A stretch of DNA of 44,163 nucleotides from Bacteroidales bacterium (GCA_014800845.1 JAAVFJ010000070.1:1-44163); one strand, 5' to 3'; counted from the first letter of the stretch, positions 17,238 to 25,637 are shown. The notes: generated by a model from the letters alone, not told the origin. Numbers and translations are program-made.

Positions 17238-17271
17238 TGCAAAGGTAAGCAATTTTTTTTGTACCTTTGCA
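17238..17271. promoter_or_regulatory. Divergent udk/mlaE promoter pair
   Basis: TGCAAAGGTA (17238-17247) and TACCTTTGCA (17262-17271) form a perfect 10-bp inverted repeat. Each arm contains one -7 box: the complement of 17240-17247 for udk and 17262-17269 for mlaE. Predicted leaders are about 22 nt on both sides. The -33 positions fall on the opposite arm. Confidence 0.6.
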
Positions 17272-17297
17272 GCTGAATTGATGAAAAACATCGTGCA

Positions 17298-18044
17298 ATG
17301 ATAATATCATCCATAAAAAATTTCGGGCGCTACTGCCTGTTTCTCACCAAAGTGTTCCGCACTCCTGACAAATGGCGTGAGCTGGGACGCTGCATCCTCT
17401 TTGAAATCTCCAAGCTCGGCGTGGACTCCATTCCGCTGACCATAATCATCTCAATCTTCATAGGCGCGGTCTGCACCATCCAGATGCAGCTCAACATCAT
17501 GAGCCCCCTCATCCCCGCCTACTCCGTGGGCCTGGCCACACGCGAGATTCTGCTGCTGGAGTTCTCCTCCTCCATCCTCTCGCTGATATTGGCCGGCAAG
17601 GTCGGCTCCAACATAGCCTCCGAGATAGGCACCATGCGAGTGACCGAGCAGATCGACGCCATGGACATAATGGGCGTGAACTCAGCCAACTACATAGTGC
17701 TGCCCAAGATCATAGGCTTCGTGCTCTTCGTGCCGGTGCTCGTGGTGCTATCCATGTTCATGGGCCTCGTGGGTGGATGGCTCATAGCCCGCTTCACCGA
17801 CATGATTTCGGTGGAAAACTACATATATGGTATTCAGACCATGTTCACCGAATGGTATGTGTGGTATGGCATCATCAAGACCCTCTTCTTCGCCTTTATC
17901 ATCACCAGCGTCTCCTCCTTCTGCGGCTACTACGTGAAGGGTGGCGCGCTTGAAGTGGGTAAGGCCAGCACCAACGCCGTGGTCACATCGAGCATCATGA
18001 TTCTTTTTATGGACGTCATACTCACTAAACTCCTGCTGCAATGA
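17298..18044 (+). CDS. mlaE: MlaE-family ABC transporter permease
   Basis: MlaE is the inner-membrane permease of the Mla phospholipid-transport system that maintains outer-membrane asymmetry. The 248-residue product has about five to six membrane segments, the conserved EIGTMRVTEQIDAMDIMGVN cytoplasmic coupling region, and the typical N-terminal half (IPLTIIISIFIGAVCTIQMQLN). It overlaps mlaF by 4 nt (ATGA). The MCE substrate-binding protein MlaD, which often follows, is not adjacent; a repeat element begins right after mlaF. The ATG at 17298 gives a leader of about 22 nt. Confidence 0.9.
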   Translation: MIISSIKNFGRYCLFLTKVFRTPDKWRELGRCILFEISKLGVDSIPLTIIISIFIGAVCTIQMQLNIMSPLIPAYSVGLATREILLLEFSSSILSLILAGKVGSNIASEIGTMRVTEQIDAMDIMGVNSANYIVLPKIIGFVLFVPVLVVLSMFMGLVGGWLIARFTDMISVENYIYGIQTMFTEWYVWYGIIKTLFFAFIITSVSSFCGYYVKGGALEVGKASTNAVVTSSIMILFMDVILTKLLLQ

Positions 18045-18820
18045 TAGAGGCTAAGAACGTAAGCAAATGGTTTGACGGTGTGCAGATTCTGCACGACATC
18101 AACGCCACATTCGAAACCGGTAAAACCAATCTCATCATCGGCCAGAGCGGCTCGGGCAAGACGGTGCTCATGAAGTGCCTCATCGGCCTGATGCGCCCGG
18201 AGCAGGGTGAGATTCTCTATGACGGTCGCCGCCTGCGCGACATGGACACCGAGCAGCAGAAGCTGCTCCACACGGAGATAGGCATGCTCTTCCAGGGCTC
18301 CGCACTCTTCGACAACCTCACAGTGCTGGGCAACGTGATGTTTCCGCTCAAAATGTTCTCCCCCCTGCGCCACAAGGAGCAGCTCGAGCGCGCGCATTTC
18401 TGCATAGAGCGCGTAGGGCTTGTGGGTGCCGACGCCAAATACCCCTCGGAGATTTCCGGCGGTATGCAGAAGCGTGTGGCCATAGCCCGCGCCATCGCCC
18501 TCAACCCCCGCTACCTCTTCTGCGACGAACCGAACTCCGGCCTCGACCCCAAGACCTCAATCCTCATCGACGAGCTCCTGAGCGACATAACGCATGAATA
18601 CGGCATCACGACCGTGATCAACACCCACGACATGAACTCGGTGCTCGGCATCGGCGAGAACATCATTTTCATCAACCGTGGCCACTGCGACTGGACAGGC
18701 AACGACCGCACCATCTTCCGCTCCACCTCCCAGAGTCTCAACGACTTCGTGTTCGCCTCCAAGCTCTTCCAAGAAGTAAAGCTCTACCTCGAGCGCGATG
18801 CCGAAGCCCGCGGCGAGTAG
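18041..18820 (+). CDS. mlaF: MlaF-family ABC transporter ATP-binding protein
   Basis: The ATPase of the Mla lipid transporter. The 259-residue product has Walker A GQSGSGKTVLMK (about 36-47), signature SGGMQKRVAIARAI, and Walker B LFCDEPNSGLDP. It overlaps mlaE by 4 nt, so the two are co-translated. The stop codon TAG is followed immediately by a telomere-like repeat array (18821). Partner MCE genes must lie elsewhere in the genome. Confidence 0.92.
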   Translation: MIEAKNVSKWFDGVQILHDINATFETGKTNLIIGQSGSGKTVLMKCLIGLMRPEQGEILYDGRRLRDMDTEQQKLLHTEIGMLFQGSALFDNLTVLGNVMFPLKMFSPLRHKEQLERAHFCIERVGLVGADAKYPSEISGGMQKRVAIARAIALNPRYLFCDEPNSGLDPKTSILIDELLSDITHEYGITTVINTHDMNSVLGIGENIIFINRGHCDWTGNDRTIFRSTSQSLNDFVFASKLFQEVKLYLERDAEARGE

Positions 18821-18980
18821 GGGTTAAAGGTTACGGGTTAAGGGTTATGGGGGAGGTTTTAGGTGTTAGGTTTTAGGTTTTAGAGCATGGGCTGTTAGAT
18901 TCGGAGTTCTCGGAGTTCTCGCCCCCATCACCCATCACCCATCACCCATCACCCTTAACCCTTAACCCTTAACCCTTAAA
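18821..18980. repeat. Telomere-like intergenic element A
   Basis: Fills the space between convergent mlaF and CYTH. The left arm (18821-18855) is G-rich with GGGTTAN units. The core contains GGGCTGTTAGAT and two 9-bp units TCGGAGTTC (18901-18918). The right arm is four CCATCAC and three CCTTAAC heptamers (18925-18973) plus a partial unit. The arms are complementary, so the whole can fold into a hairpin. The left arm abuts the mlaF stop, and the stop codon of the CYTH gene (18976-18978, minus strand) lies inside the last repeat unit. Confidence 0.85.
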
Positions 18981-19437
18981 GAGCAGAGTTGTAGTAGCGG
19001 GGATTGCCGGTTACTTCGGGGCCGGCGAAGGGGGGTAGGGGATAGTTGTGAGTGCTTTGGGGAAGCTCTATTTCGGCTACTTGCAGCCCGCTGTGCGCAC
19101 CCTCGAATATGTCTACCTCCCAGGTGTGGCCGGCGTAGGGCACTATGTAGCGGGTCTTGATAATCAGGTGCCCCTCGCAAAGAGTGAGCAGATGGCGGGC
19201 ATCGTCGGCCGGAATGGCGTATTCAAATTCCAGGCGTGTGTCTCCAGCGTTTCGCCCTTTCACCGTTAGAAAGGCAGCCACACTCCCGTCTGCCATCTCC
19301 GTAATGCGTACGCGCACAGTGCGTTCCGGCACGCGGCTCAGATAGCCCTGAGTGATTCGTCGGGTTTTTGCAGGGTCGCAGAGCGCGAGATAATCATCGG
19401 TCACGACCAGATACTTATGTTCGATTTCTAAAGCCAT
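18976..19437 (-). CDS. CYTH domain protein
   Basis: The 153-residue product is a compact CYTH/triphosphate-tunnel metalloenzyme. The signature ExExK appears as EIEHKYLV at residues 3-10, and the tunnel is lined by basic and acidic strands such as RTVRVRI, FLTVKGR, RLEFEYAI, LIIKTRYIVPY and WEVDIFEG. Single-domain bacterial CYTH proteins often hydrolyse inorganic tripolyphosphate or nucleoside triphosphates; the exact substrate is unknown. The stop codon is formed within the adjacent heptamer array, implying the element arrived right at or replaced the gene's end. No clear minus-strand promoter is seen upstream. Confidence 0.85.
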   Translation of the reverse strand: MALEIEHKYLVVTDDYLALCDPAKTRRITQGYLSRVPERTVRVRITEMADGSVAAFLTVKGRNAGDTRLEFEYAIPADDARHLLTLCEGHLIIKTRYIVPYAGHTWEVDIFEGAHSGLQVAEIELPQSTHNYPLPPFAGPEVTGNPRYYNSAL

Positions 19438-19484
19438 ATCAAAGAATCAGACAATTTGACCAATTACACATAGAAAAAATTCAG

Positions 19485-19492
19485 TAATTTTG
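19485..19492 (+). promoter_or_regulatory. -7 box of the DUF5686 gene
   Basis: TAATTTTG about 30 nt before the GTG start. TTTG at 19455-19458 is 26 bp upstream, longer than usual for a -33. Confidence 0.4.
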
Positions 19493-19522
19493 CAGTCAAT
19501 TCTACAAAGATAGCAATTATAG

Positions 19523-21847
19523 GTGAAACTGAATCGATTTCTACATATAATTTTGTGTTTTTTGGGGGCGTCAGCTGCTTTATCGGCATCTGCGGATACT
19601 GACACTACGGCCGTGATGCTCAATGAGGTTGTGGTGCGTCCGCACAAGGTGAAATACAGCAAGAAGAATAATCCGGCAGTAGACCTGATGGAGCGCATAC
19701 GCGCCGCCCGCGAGAAGACCGACCCGCGCCGACTCCATTTTTACAGCTATGATACTTACGACAAAACCGTGCTGGCACTCAATGACTTCAGTCCGAATCA
19801 GGATGAGGGATTCTTTGCCAAGCACATGAAATACATCTTTGACTTCATAGACACAAGCGACATCTCCGGCAAACCGATTCTGCCCCTTTCGGTGAAGGAG
19901 ACAAGCAGCCGCACCCTCTATCGCGCCACGCCGCGCACGGAGAAGCAGGTGGTGGATGGCATCAAGACGCAGGCGCTCGTAGACCAGATGAATCAGGATG
20001 GTGTGCGGAAGTTTGTGGAGGATGTGTTGCGCGAGGTGGACATCTACGACAATGACATAACGCTGATGCAGAACCGTTTCGTCAGCCCTCTGTCGCGCAT
20101 AGCCGCTAACTACTACAAATTCTGGCTCGACACCGTGACGCTCCCCGAGGGGCGCATGAAGGAGCTTACCTTTGCCCCCCACAACCCGGAGTCGATGGGT
20201 TTCAACGGGCGGATGTATATCCCCGTGGATGACAGTATCCCCTACGTGAGGCGCATCAGCATGCAGGTGCCCAAGGCCATAAATCTGAACTATGTGCAGA
20301 ACCTCTACATAGTGCAGGAATATGAACTCGATTCGCTGGGTAGCCGCCACAAGGTGAGAGACGACATGGCTGTGGAGATTGAGCTTATCCCCGGCACTCA
20401 GGGGCTTTACGCCAGGCGTCAGACTCACTACACTAATTTCTCGTCCGAGGCTCCCGAGGCTGAGTACATGGCCTATTTCAGTAAGACGGGGCGCACACAT
20501 GTGCTGGAGACGGCAGCCATGCAGAACGATGAATTCTGGCAGCGGAGGCGCCTGGTGCCTATTCGTGAGAATGAGATGGGAGTGAAGAAACTGCTCGCAA
20601 TGCTCAGGAAGCATCGCTGGTTCTACTGGACGGAAAAGGTGGTGGGTGTGCTCGCCAACGGCTATCTGCCCACCGGCAAAGATTCCAAGTTTGACATAGG
20701 CCCGGTCAACACTATGATTTCTGCCAACACCGTGGAGGGTGCGCGTTTCCGCCTGGGGGGGATGACGACCGCCTCGCTCAGCCGACACATCTTCGCACGC
20801 GGTTACGCCGCTTATGGCACCAAGGACCACAAATGGAAGTATGGCGGTGAGCTGGAATACTCCTTTCTGCCGAAGAAGGTGCACAGCAGGGAGTTTCCAG
20901 TCCACAGCCTGCGCCTGACTCACAGCTACGACCTGGACATGATAGGCCAGCATTACCTCTTCACCAACCCGGACAACATCTTTCTCTCGCTGAAGCGCCG
21001 CGAGAGCAACAAGGTGACCTATCGTCACCTCACGCGGCTGGACTACACGCTGGAGCGCGCCGGGGGCTTTTCGCTGGTGGCCGGCCTGAAGCATGAGCGG
21101 CAGGAGGCTACCGAGTGGTTGCCCTTTGTGGATGGCTACGGAAATGTCTTCGGCCACTACGACCAGGCCGCCCTGACGCTGCAACTGCGCTACGCACCGG
21201 GGGAGACTTTCTATCAGATGCGCTCCGGGCGTGTGCCTATCAATATGGATGCGCCGGTCTTCATCCTCACTCACGAATTTGGCCCGAAAGGGGTGCTCGG
21301 CAGTCGCTTCACTCTGAACAAGACGGAGTTCTCGGCGCAGAAACGCTTCTGGTTCTCCACCTTCGGCTACACCGACATCATTCTGAAAGCCGCCAAAATC
21401 TGGAGTCAGGTGGACTATCCCGCGCTCGCCTGGGCCAACGCAAACCTCTCCTATACCATTCAGCCGGAGAGCTATGCGCTGATGAACCCCATGGAGTTTG
21501 CCACCGACGAGTTCCTCTCCTGGGACCTCACTTACTGGGGCAACGGTGTGCTGTTCAACCGCGTGCCGCTGCTGAAATACCTGCGCCTGCGCGAGGTGCT
21601 CACCTTCCGCGGTCTGTGGGGGCATCTCACTTCGCGCAATAACCCCGAGCTGCGCAACAATCTGTTCCGTTTCCCCTTCGATTCATTCACAAAACCTATG
21701 GAGCGCGAACCCTACATGGAGATAGGGGTGGGCATAGACAACATCCTGACAATCCTGAGAGTAGACTATGTCTGGCGCCTTACGTATCGCGACACCCCCA
21801 ACGCCGACCGCAGCGGTGTGCGCGTTTCGCTGCACTTCACCTTCTGA
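19523..21847 (+). CDS. DUF5686 outer-membrane protein
   Basis: The 774-residue product starts with GTG and a signal peptide (RFLHIILCFLGASAALSASA). It matches the DUF5686 family of Bacteroidetes outer-membrane proteins: VMLNEVVVRP near the N-terminus, NPAVDLMERIRAAREKTDP, a long soluble region, and a C-terminal part of alternating strands ending in Phe (VRVSLHFTF), as in beta-barrels. Many relatives start with a carboxypeptidase-regulatory-like domain; this one lacks it and goes straight into the VVRP segment. Function is unknown. It may share a message with the DUF2156 gene 49 nt downstream. Confidence 0.8.
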   Translation: MKLNRFLHIILCFLGASAALSASADTDTTAVMLNEVVVRPHKVKYSKKNNPAVDLMERIRAAREKTDPRRLHFYSYDTYDKTVLALNDFSPNQDEGFFAKHMKYIFDFIDTSDISGKPILPLSVKETSSRTLYRATPRTEKQVVDGIKTQALVDQMNQDGVRKFVEDVLREVDIYDNDITLMQNRFVSPLSRIAANYYKFWLDTVTLPEGRMKELTFAPHNPESMGFNGRMYIPVDDSIPYVRRISMQVPKAINLNYVQNLYIVQEYELDSLGSRHKVRDDMAVEIELIPGTQGLYARRQTHYTNFSSEAPEAEYMAYFSKTGRTHVLETAAMQNDEFWQRRRLVPIRENEMGVKKLLAMLRKHRWFYWTEKVVGVLANGYLPTGKDSKFDIGPVNTMISANTVEGARFRLGGMTTASLSRHIFARGYAAYGTKDHKWKYGGELEYSFLPKKVHSREFPVHSLRLTHSYDLDMIGQHYLFTNPDNIFLSLKRRESNKVTYRHLTRLDYTLERAGGFSLVAGLKHERQEATEWLPFVDGYGNVFGHYDQAALTLQLRYAPGETFYQMRSGRVPINMDAPVFILTHEFGPKGVLGSRFTLNKTEFSAQKRFWFSTFGYTDIILKAAKIWSQVDYPALAWANANLSYTIQPESYALMNPMEFATDEFLSWDLTYWGNGVLFNRVPLLKYLRLREVLTFRGLWGHLTSRNNPELRNNLFRFPFDSFTKPMEREPYMEIGVGIDNILTILRVDYVWRLTYRDTPNADRSGVRVSLHFTF

Positions 21848-21896
21848 ACCCTCGGGGCCTCTCAGGCGTTTTACATGCGAAACAACACTGTAAACT

Positions 21897-22862
21897 ATGT
21901 CAAGCACACTATCACTCTCCACCTCTGATATAAAGACAACCCACTGCGAAGATGCGCAGCAGGTGACACTGAATTTTGCACCCATCACAGCCGCCAATAT
22001 GCCCCTGGTCTGGAGCTATCTCCAGCGGGAGCCGGGACGCACTTGCGATTTCTCCTTCGGCGGCGTACTGATGTGGGTAGACCTGTTTCACTACGAAATG
22101 GCAATATACGATGACACCCTATTCATAAAGGGTCGTCTGGAAAATGACCTGAGCAAGGTGGCATTCTCCCTGCCCGTAGGGAAGCTGAGCGTAAGCGAGT
22201 CCATAAAGGTGCTCAAGGCTTATTGCCGTAAGGAGGGATTGCCTCTGCGGTTCTCAGCGATACCCGAATACAGCATGTCAGACTTCATGGCGGCCAATCC
22301 CAAGAGCATAGCGCAGCTCACCGACTGGGCTGATTATCTCTATGATGCCGAGAAGCTCGCCACCCTTTCCGGAAAGAAGATGGCCAAGAAGCGCAACCAT
22401 GTGAACCAGTATGTCAATCTCTACGGCGAGGAGACTTATGAACCCCTCACGCTCCGTAATCTCCCCGATGTGGAGGCCTTCATGGACCGCCTCGATGCCG
22501 ACCCGGCTCCCGGTGAGCAGGCGGCTATAGAGCGGCAGCTGGCCCGCGATGTGCTGCGCCTCATGGAGCATGAGCAAACCCCTCTGCAGGGTGGGTTGCT
22601 GAGAGTGGATGGGCGCGTGGTGGCTTTCAGTGTGGGCGATGTCAAGGGGGACACCCTGTTCGTGCACATCGAAAAAGCCGACCGCGAGATAGCCGGCAGC
22701 TACGAGATGATTAACAAATCCTTTGCCGCCGACATGGTGGCGCACCACCCGGAAATCCGCTTCATAAACCGCGAAGACGATGCCGGCGACGAGGGTCTGC
22801 GCAAGGCTAAACAGTCCTATCACCCCACCGAATTGCTGAAGAAATACAATGTTATTTTCTAA
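21897..22862 (+). CDS. DUF2156 (GNAT-fold, PG lysyltransferase-like) protein
   Basis: The 321-residue product has the DUF2156 architecture of two GNAT-like halves. Landmarks are TCDFSFGGVLMWVD, LYDAEKLATLSGKKMAKKRNHVNQY (conserved KK..KRNH), and the C-terminal IEKADREIAGSYEMINKSFAADM and FINREDDAGDEGLRKAKQSYHPTELLKKYNV. The closest characterised proteins transfer lysine from aminoacyl-tRNA to phosphatidylglycerol, but stand-alone soluble members without a membrane domain have no proven function. No signal peptide or membrane segment is present. The gene lies 49 nt after the DUF5686 gene. Confidence 0.8.
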   Translation: MSSTLSLSTSDIKTTHCEDAQQVTLNFAPITAANMPLVWSYLQREPGRTCDFSFGGVLMWVDLFHYEMAIYDDTLFIKGRLENDLSKVAFSLPVGKLSVSESIKVLKAYCRKEGLPLRFSAIPEYSMSDFMAANPKSIAQLTDWADYLYDAEKLATLSGKKMAKKRNHVNQYVNLYGEETYEPLTLRNLPDVEAFMDRLDADPAPGEQAAIERQLARDVLRLMEHEQTPLQGGLLRVDGRVVAFSVGDVKGDTLFVHIEKADREIAGSYEMINKSFAADMVAHHPEIRFINREDDAGDEGLRKAKQSYHPTELLKKYNVIF

Positions 22863-22891
22863 GCTATGAAGTCTGGATATTGCTCTAAAAT

Positions 22892-22907
22892 CATGTTGTA
22901 GAACATG
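22892..22907. promoter_or_regulatory. Palindrome CATGTTGTAGAACATG, possible operator
   Basis: Six-base arms CATGTT/AACATG around GTAG, 30 nt after DUF2156 and 28 nt upstream of the next promoter. The same design (TATGTTGTAAAACATA) recurs at 36930-36945. Confidence 0.35.
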
Positions 22908-22934
22908 GTTTGAAAGCATTTTATACGTAAAATA

Positions 22935-22966
22935 TTTGGCCATTTCAACAAAACATTGTAATTTTG
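22935..22966 (+). promoter_or_regulatory. Promoter of the TlpA-like gene
   Basis: TTTG 22935-22938 and TAATTTTG 22959-22966, 20 bp apart. Predicted start about 22972, giving a 130-nt leader. Confidence 0.6.
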
Positions 22967-22972
22967 CGTTGT

Positions 22973-23102
22973 AATAATGGACACGGCACAGGCGAAGAGA
23001 CGCTGAGATGCCGGAGTTTCAAGCCCCGAAAGTCGGGGCGTCGCCGTAGAATATCGCGACAGATATGCACCGGCGATTGAGTTGAATCCAAAATTATTAA
23101 TT
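22973..23102 (+). other. Structured 5' leader
   Basis: GC-rich leader of about 130 nt with a strong hairpin GCCCCGA-AAG-TCGGGGC at 23023-23039 and further complementary segments (GGCGA near 22992 with TCGCC near 23041; GACGC near 23001 with GCGTC near 23037, mutually exclusive). No known riboswitch is recognised. Confidence 0.4.
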
Positions 23103-23600
23103 GTGAAATCATTGTCAATCGTATTGGCAGCCGCAACCCTGATTTTCCTCAGCTCCGCCGCTCAGACCGAGCGAGCCGAAGCAACTCCCGGCGCCGAGGC
23201 GCCCGCGCTGCAGATAAGCAACGCCGAGGGCATGATGTCCCTGGCTCAGCAGCGAGGAAAGTATGTGATTGTTAACTTCTGGAGCAGCGATGACCCCGAG
23301 TCTCGCATAGCCAACGCTCTGTATGACCGCGAATTTTCAAAGTCACAGGCTTCGGAAGTAAACTGCATTTCAGTCTGCACGGATTCTGACCGCAACATGT
23401 TTGAGGCCATCGTGAAGACCGACGAATTGCAGACGGCTCACCAGTATTTTCATGAAGATTCACGGCTCGCCAACATTCTGGCCGACTATAGCCGTTTAGG
23501 GATCAACACCGCTTATCTCATCAGCCCCGAGGGGAGAGTGATAGCCGTGAATCCCGATGTAGATTATGTAAAAAGTTTATTGTCAGCTCAGAGAGCCTGA
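23103..23600 (+). CDS. TlpA/thioredoxin-like protein lacking CXXC
   Basis: The product of about 165 residues has a signal peptide (KSLSIVLAAATLIFLSSAA) and then a thioredoxin-fold domain: MMSLAQQRGKYVIVNFWSSDDPESR, a central ISVCTDSD strand, and the cis-Pro loop region around INTAYLISPEGRVIAVNP. In redox-active TlpA proteins the segment after NFW carries CxxC; here it is SSDDPESR, so the dithiol site is absent and thiol oxidoreduction is unlikely. It probably binds a partner in the periplasm. The GTG at 23103 was chosen because it places the signal peptide at the N-terminus; a TTG at 23082 is possible. It is preceded by a long structured leader. Confidence 0.72.
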   Translation: MKSLSIVLAAATLIFLSSAAQTERAEATPGAEAPALQISNAEGMMSLAQQRGKYVIVNFWSSDDPESRIANALYDREFSKSQASEVNCISVCTDSDRNMFEAIVKTDELQTAHQYFHEDSRLANILADYSRLGINTAYLISPEGRVIAVNPDVDYVKSLLSAQRA

Positions 23601-23666
23601 CGCAAATGGGCTCCGCAGCCGCGCGCCGGAGCCGTGGATTATGAAAAACACTAACTCCTGAAGTAT

Positions 23667-23702
23667 AAAGACCGGAAACCTGCTGAGGTTGTTCCGGTCT
23701 TT
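23667..23702. terminator. Bidirectional terminator
   Basis: AAAGACCGGA (23667-23676) pairs with TCCGGTCTTT (23693-23702), with T-runs on both strands. It separates the convergent TlpA-like and CCA genes. Confidence 0.85.
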
Positions 23703-23710
23703 TATTTGTG

Positions 23711-25465
23711 TCAGGCCTTCTTGTCGGCGCTCATTTTCTCGGCGGGTTTGCGTCTGCGTGAGCGGTGATGACGCCTCTTCTTGCGCTTGTTCTTAGCCTC
23801 GGCTGCTTCGGCAGGCTCTTCGCTCACTCGCTCCTTGGTGCGTTTGCCGCGCTTGTGTTTGCGCTTATTTTGCTTCGATGCGGCAGCCTCAGCCTCCTGA
23901 GCCACCTTATTCTTCTTGCGGGCCTCCTTGCGGCGGAGAGCCTTGGCAGTGGAGTCGGGTATGCCAAACTCCTTGCCGGCGCCACGCTTGCAGCCGGGCA
24001 GAGGCACCAGCGCGTCGGGCATAGGCTGCACAGCCACCGGGTAATTCTTACCCTTTACCCCCTCGCCGTGGGTGGGCGTGAAGTCCAGAAGCAACTGCTC
24101 GAATTGCTCGCGTGAGCGCAGCGGATTTTTGTAGGCCTCCTTCATCAGAAAGCTTATGCAGTCAGCCACCTGCGGTCCACTCTTCATCTGCTTCAGATTC
24201 TTGATGCGCCGCTCGCCGAAGGGGAGGTGATACTCATACATAGCCGAGCCCTCAGCTTGCATCTGCTCATCTCGGAGCATAATGGCGGCTCCCTGCCCCG
24301 GTTTGGCCAAAGCGCAGCTGTGAGCATGGTTTATGGCATCGATGAGAGTGATGAGCGCGCGGAAGCGGGAGGGGGAAACACAGTTATATTGCAGGTGCCT
24401 CAGGTCCCTGTCAGAAATCTTCTCGCCGTCGCGCCCCCAGTGGCGTGCAGCCGTGTGGTGGCGGCAGAGAAACACGACCTCCTTCATGAAGGGGCTGTGA
24501 TACTTCAGTCGTTCCAGAATCTGCATGACCGGTGCCTGTACACGCAATTCATGGCGCGGATAGCGGGGCTCGCCGGAGTCGGTAGGGGAGTAGGAGGCAG
24601 GTTTGCCCATGTCGTGGAGCAGAGCGCCCATGCGCAGGGCTATGTCGGGTTCCTTTATGCCATTGAGGGTGCGGAGCGTGTGGTCCCATACGGTGCCCGG
24701 CTCCCCCTCCAAAGGGAGCTCGCAGAGCTGCTTGAGCTCCGGCATCAGCACATCGAGCACACCAACCTGGTTCATCAGCTCCAGCGCGCGCCCGGGACGG
24801 GGACCGAGTAGCATCTTTTCAAACTCGCCGCGCATGCGCTCCACCTTAATAATATCCAGACGGGGAGCATTGCGCTTCATAGCCTCCATGATACGCTCCG
24901 GTATCTGCCAGTCCAGACGGGTGGCGAAGCGGATGGTGCGCAGTATTCTCACAGGGTCGTCATCGTAAGTGGCGTCAGGGTCGGTGGGGGTGTCGATGTG
25001 GCGGCATTTAATGTCGTGGATGGCGCGACCGGTTATGTCGAGCATCCTGTCGCGGGAGATGTCGTAATAGAGCGAATTGATGGTCAGGTCGCGGCGATAG
25101 CAGTCATCCTCGAGCGAACCGAAAGCAGTCTCCGGGTTGCGGGAATTGTGGTCGGTGTACTTTTCAGCCCTTGTCTGCACAATCTCAATGTCGTCATGCG
25201 GAAAAGCCTTGAGGCGCGTCATTGCTGTGCCGTAACGCTTGAAGATGACCGGACGGAAGCAGGTGAGATGTTTTTTCCAGAGCCATGTGGCAAACTCCAC
25301 ACCACCCATCGGGAGGTCAACAGCCAGGTCCACATCCTTTATTTCCAGCCCCAACTGGCGGTCGCGGCAGCATCCGCCTACCGTAAATACGTGGCCCTCC
25401 CACTTGGTGCCCTCAATGAGGCGCCGCAGGTACTTCACTATGTTCAGGTAAATTTCGGTGGTCAT
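23711..25465 (-). CDS. cca: CCA-adding enzyme / poly(A) polymerase family with HD domain
   Basis: The nucleotidyltransferase head shows VFTVGGCCRDRQLG and KDVDLAVD (catalytic aspartates), followed by RRDLTINSLYYD, the RNA-binding part with RTIRFATRLDW, and an HD domain (GALLHDMGKP). It most likely adds or repairs the CCA end of tRNA. The start at 25465 (MTTEIYL) fits the family better than an ATG 11 codons upstream. A C-terminal tail of roughly 80 residues is almost pure Lys/Arg/Ala/Glu (for example KRKHKRGKRTKER and KKRRHHRSRRRK), unlike the compact core, and may bind RNA non-specifically. The gene is monocistronic with a promoter at 25528-25560. Confidence 0.85.
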   Translation of the reverse strand: MTTEIYLNIVKYLRRLIEGTKWEGHVFTVGGCCRDRQLGLEIKDVDLAVDLPMGGVEFATWLWKKHLTCFRPVIFKRYGTAMTRLKAFPHDDIEIVQTRAEKYTDHNSRNPETAFGSLEDDCYRRDLTINSLYYDISRDRMLDITGRAIHDIKCRHIDTPTDPDATYDDDPVRILRTIRFATRLDWQIPERIMEAMKRNAPRLDIIKVERMRGEFEKMLLGPRPGRALELMNQVGVLDVLMPELKQLCELPLEGEPGTVWDHTLRTLNGIKEPDIALRMGALLHDMGKPASYSPTDSGEPRYPRHELRVQAPVMQILERLKYHSPFMKEVVFLCRHHTAARHWGRDGEKISDRDLRHLQYNCVSPSRFRALITLIDAINHAHSCALAKPGQGAAIMLRDEQMQAEGSAMYEYHLPFGERRIKNLKQMKSGPQVADCISFLMKEAYKNPLRSREQFEQLLLDFTPTHGEGVKGKNYPVAVQPMPDALVPLPGCKRGAGKEFGIPDSTAKALRRKEARKKNKVAQEAEAAASKQNKRKHKRGKRTKERVSEEPAEAAEAKNKRKKRRHHRSRRRKPAEKMSADKKA

Positions 25466-25527
25466 CTTTGATTTATTGCCGGATTCGTGGTTACACAAAA
25501 GAAGTGGCCTAACCCCTTCAATGTCTG

Positions 25528-25560
25528 CAAAATTACGAAAAAAAACTGAATACCTCGCAA
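25528..25560 (-). promoter_or_regulatory. Promoter of cca
   Basis: Minus-strand -7 TAATTTTG (complement of 25528-25535) with TTG (complement of 25558-25560) about 22 bp upstream. Confidence 0.5.
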
Positions 25561-25605
25561 TTGCGGAGAAAATTACGGGTATTTTTTCGCGCGGAAAATT
25601 CTTTT

Positions 25606-25637
25606 TTTGTGTATATGAAAAAATAATTGTACCTTTA
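25606..25637 (+). promoter_or_regulatory. Promoter of the amylase gene
   Basis: TTTG 25606-25609 and TACCTTTA 25630-25637, 20 bp apart; AT-rich leader of about 100 nt follows. Confidence 0.5.

Noticed and set aside
19580..21625. 681-codon open frame on the minus strand
   Set aside because: It lies exactly antisense to the DUF5686 gene, is rich in His, Val and Leu as expected of a shadow frame of GC-rich codons, and has no promoter or recognisable domain.
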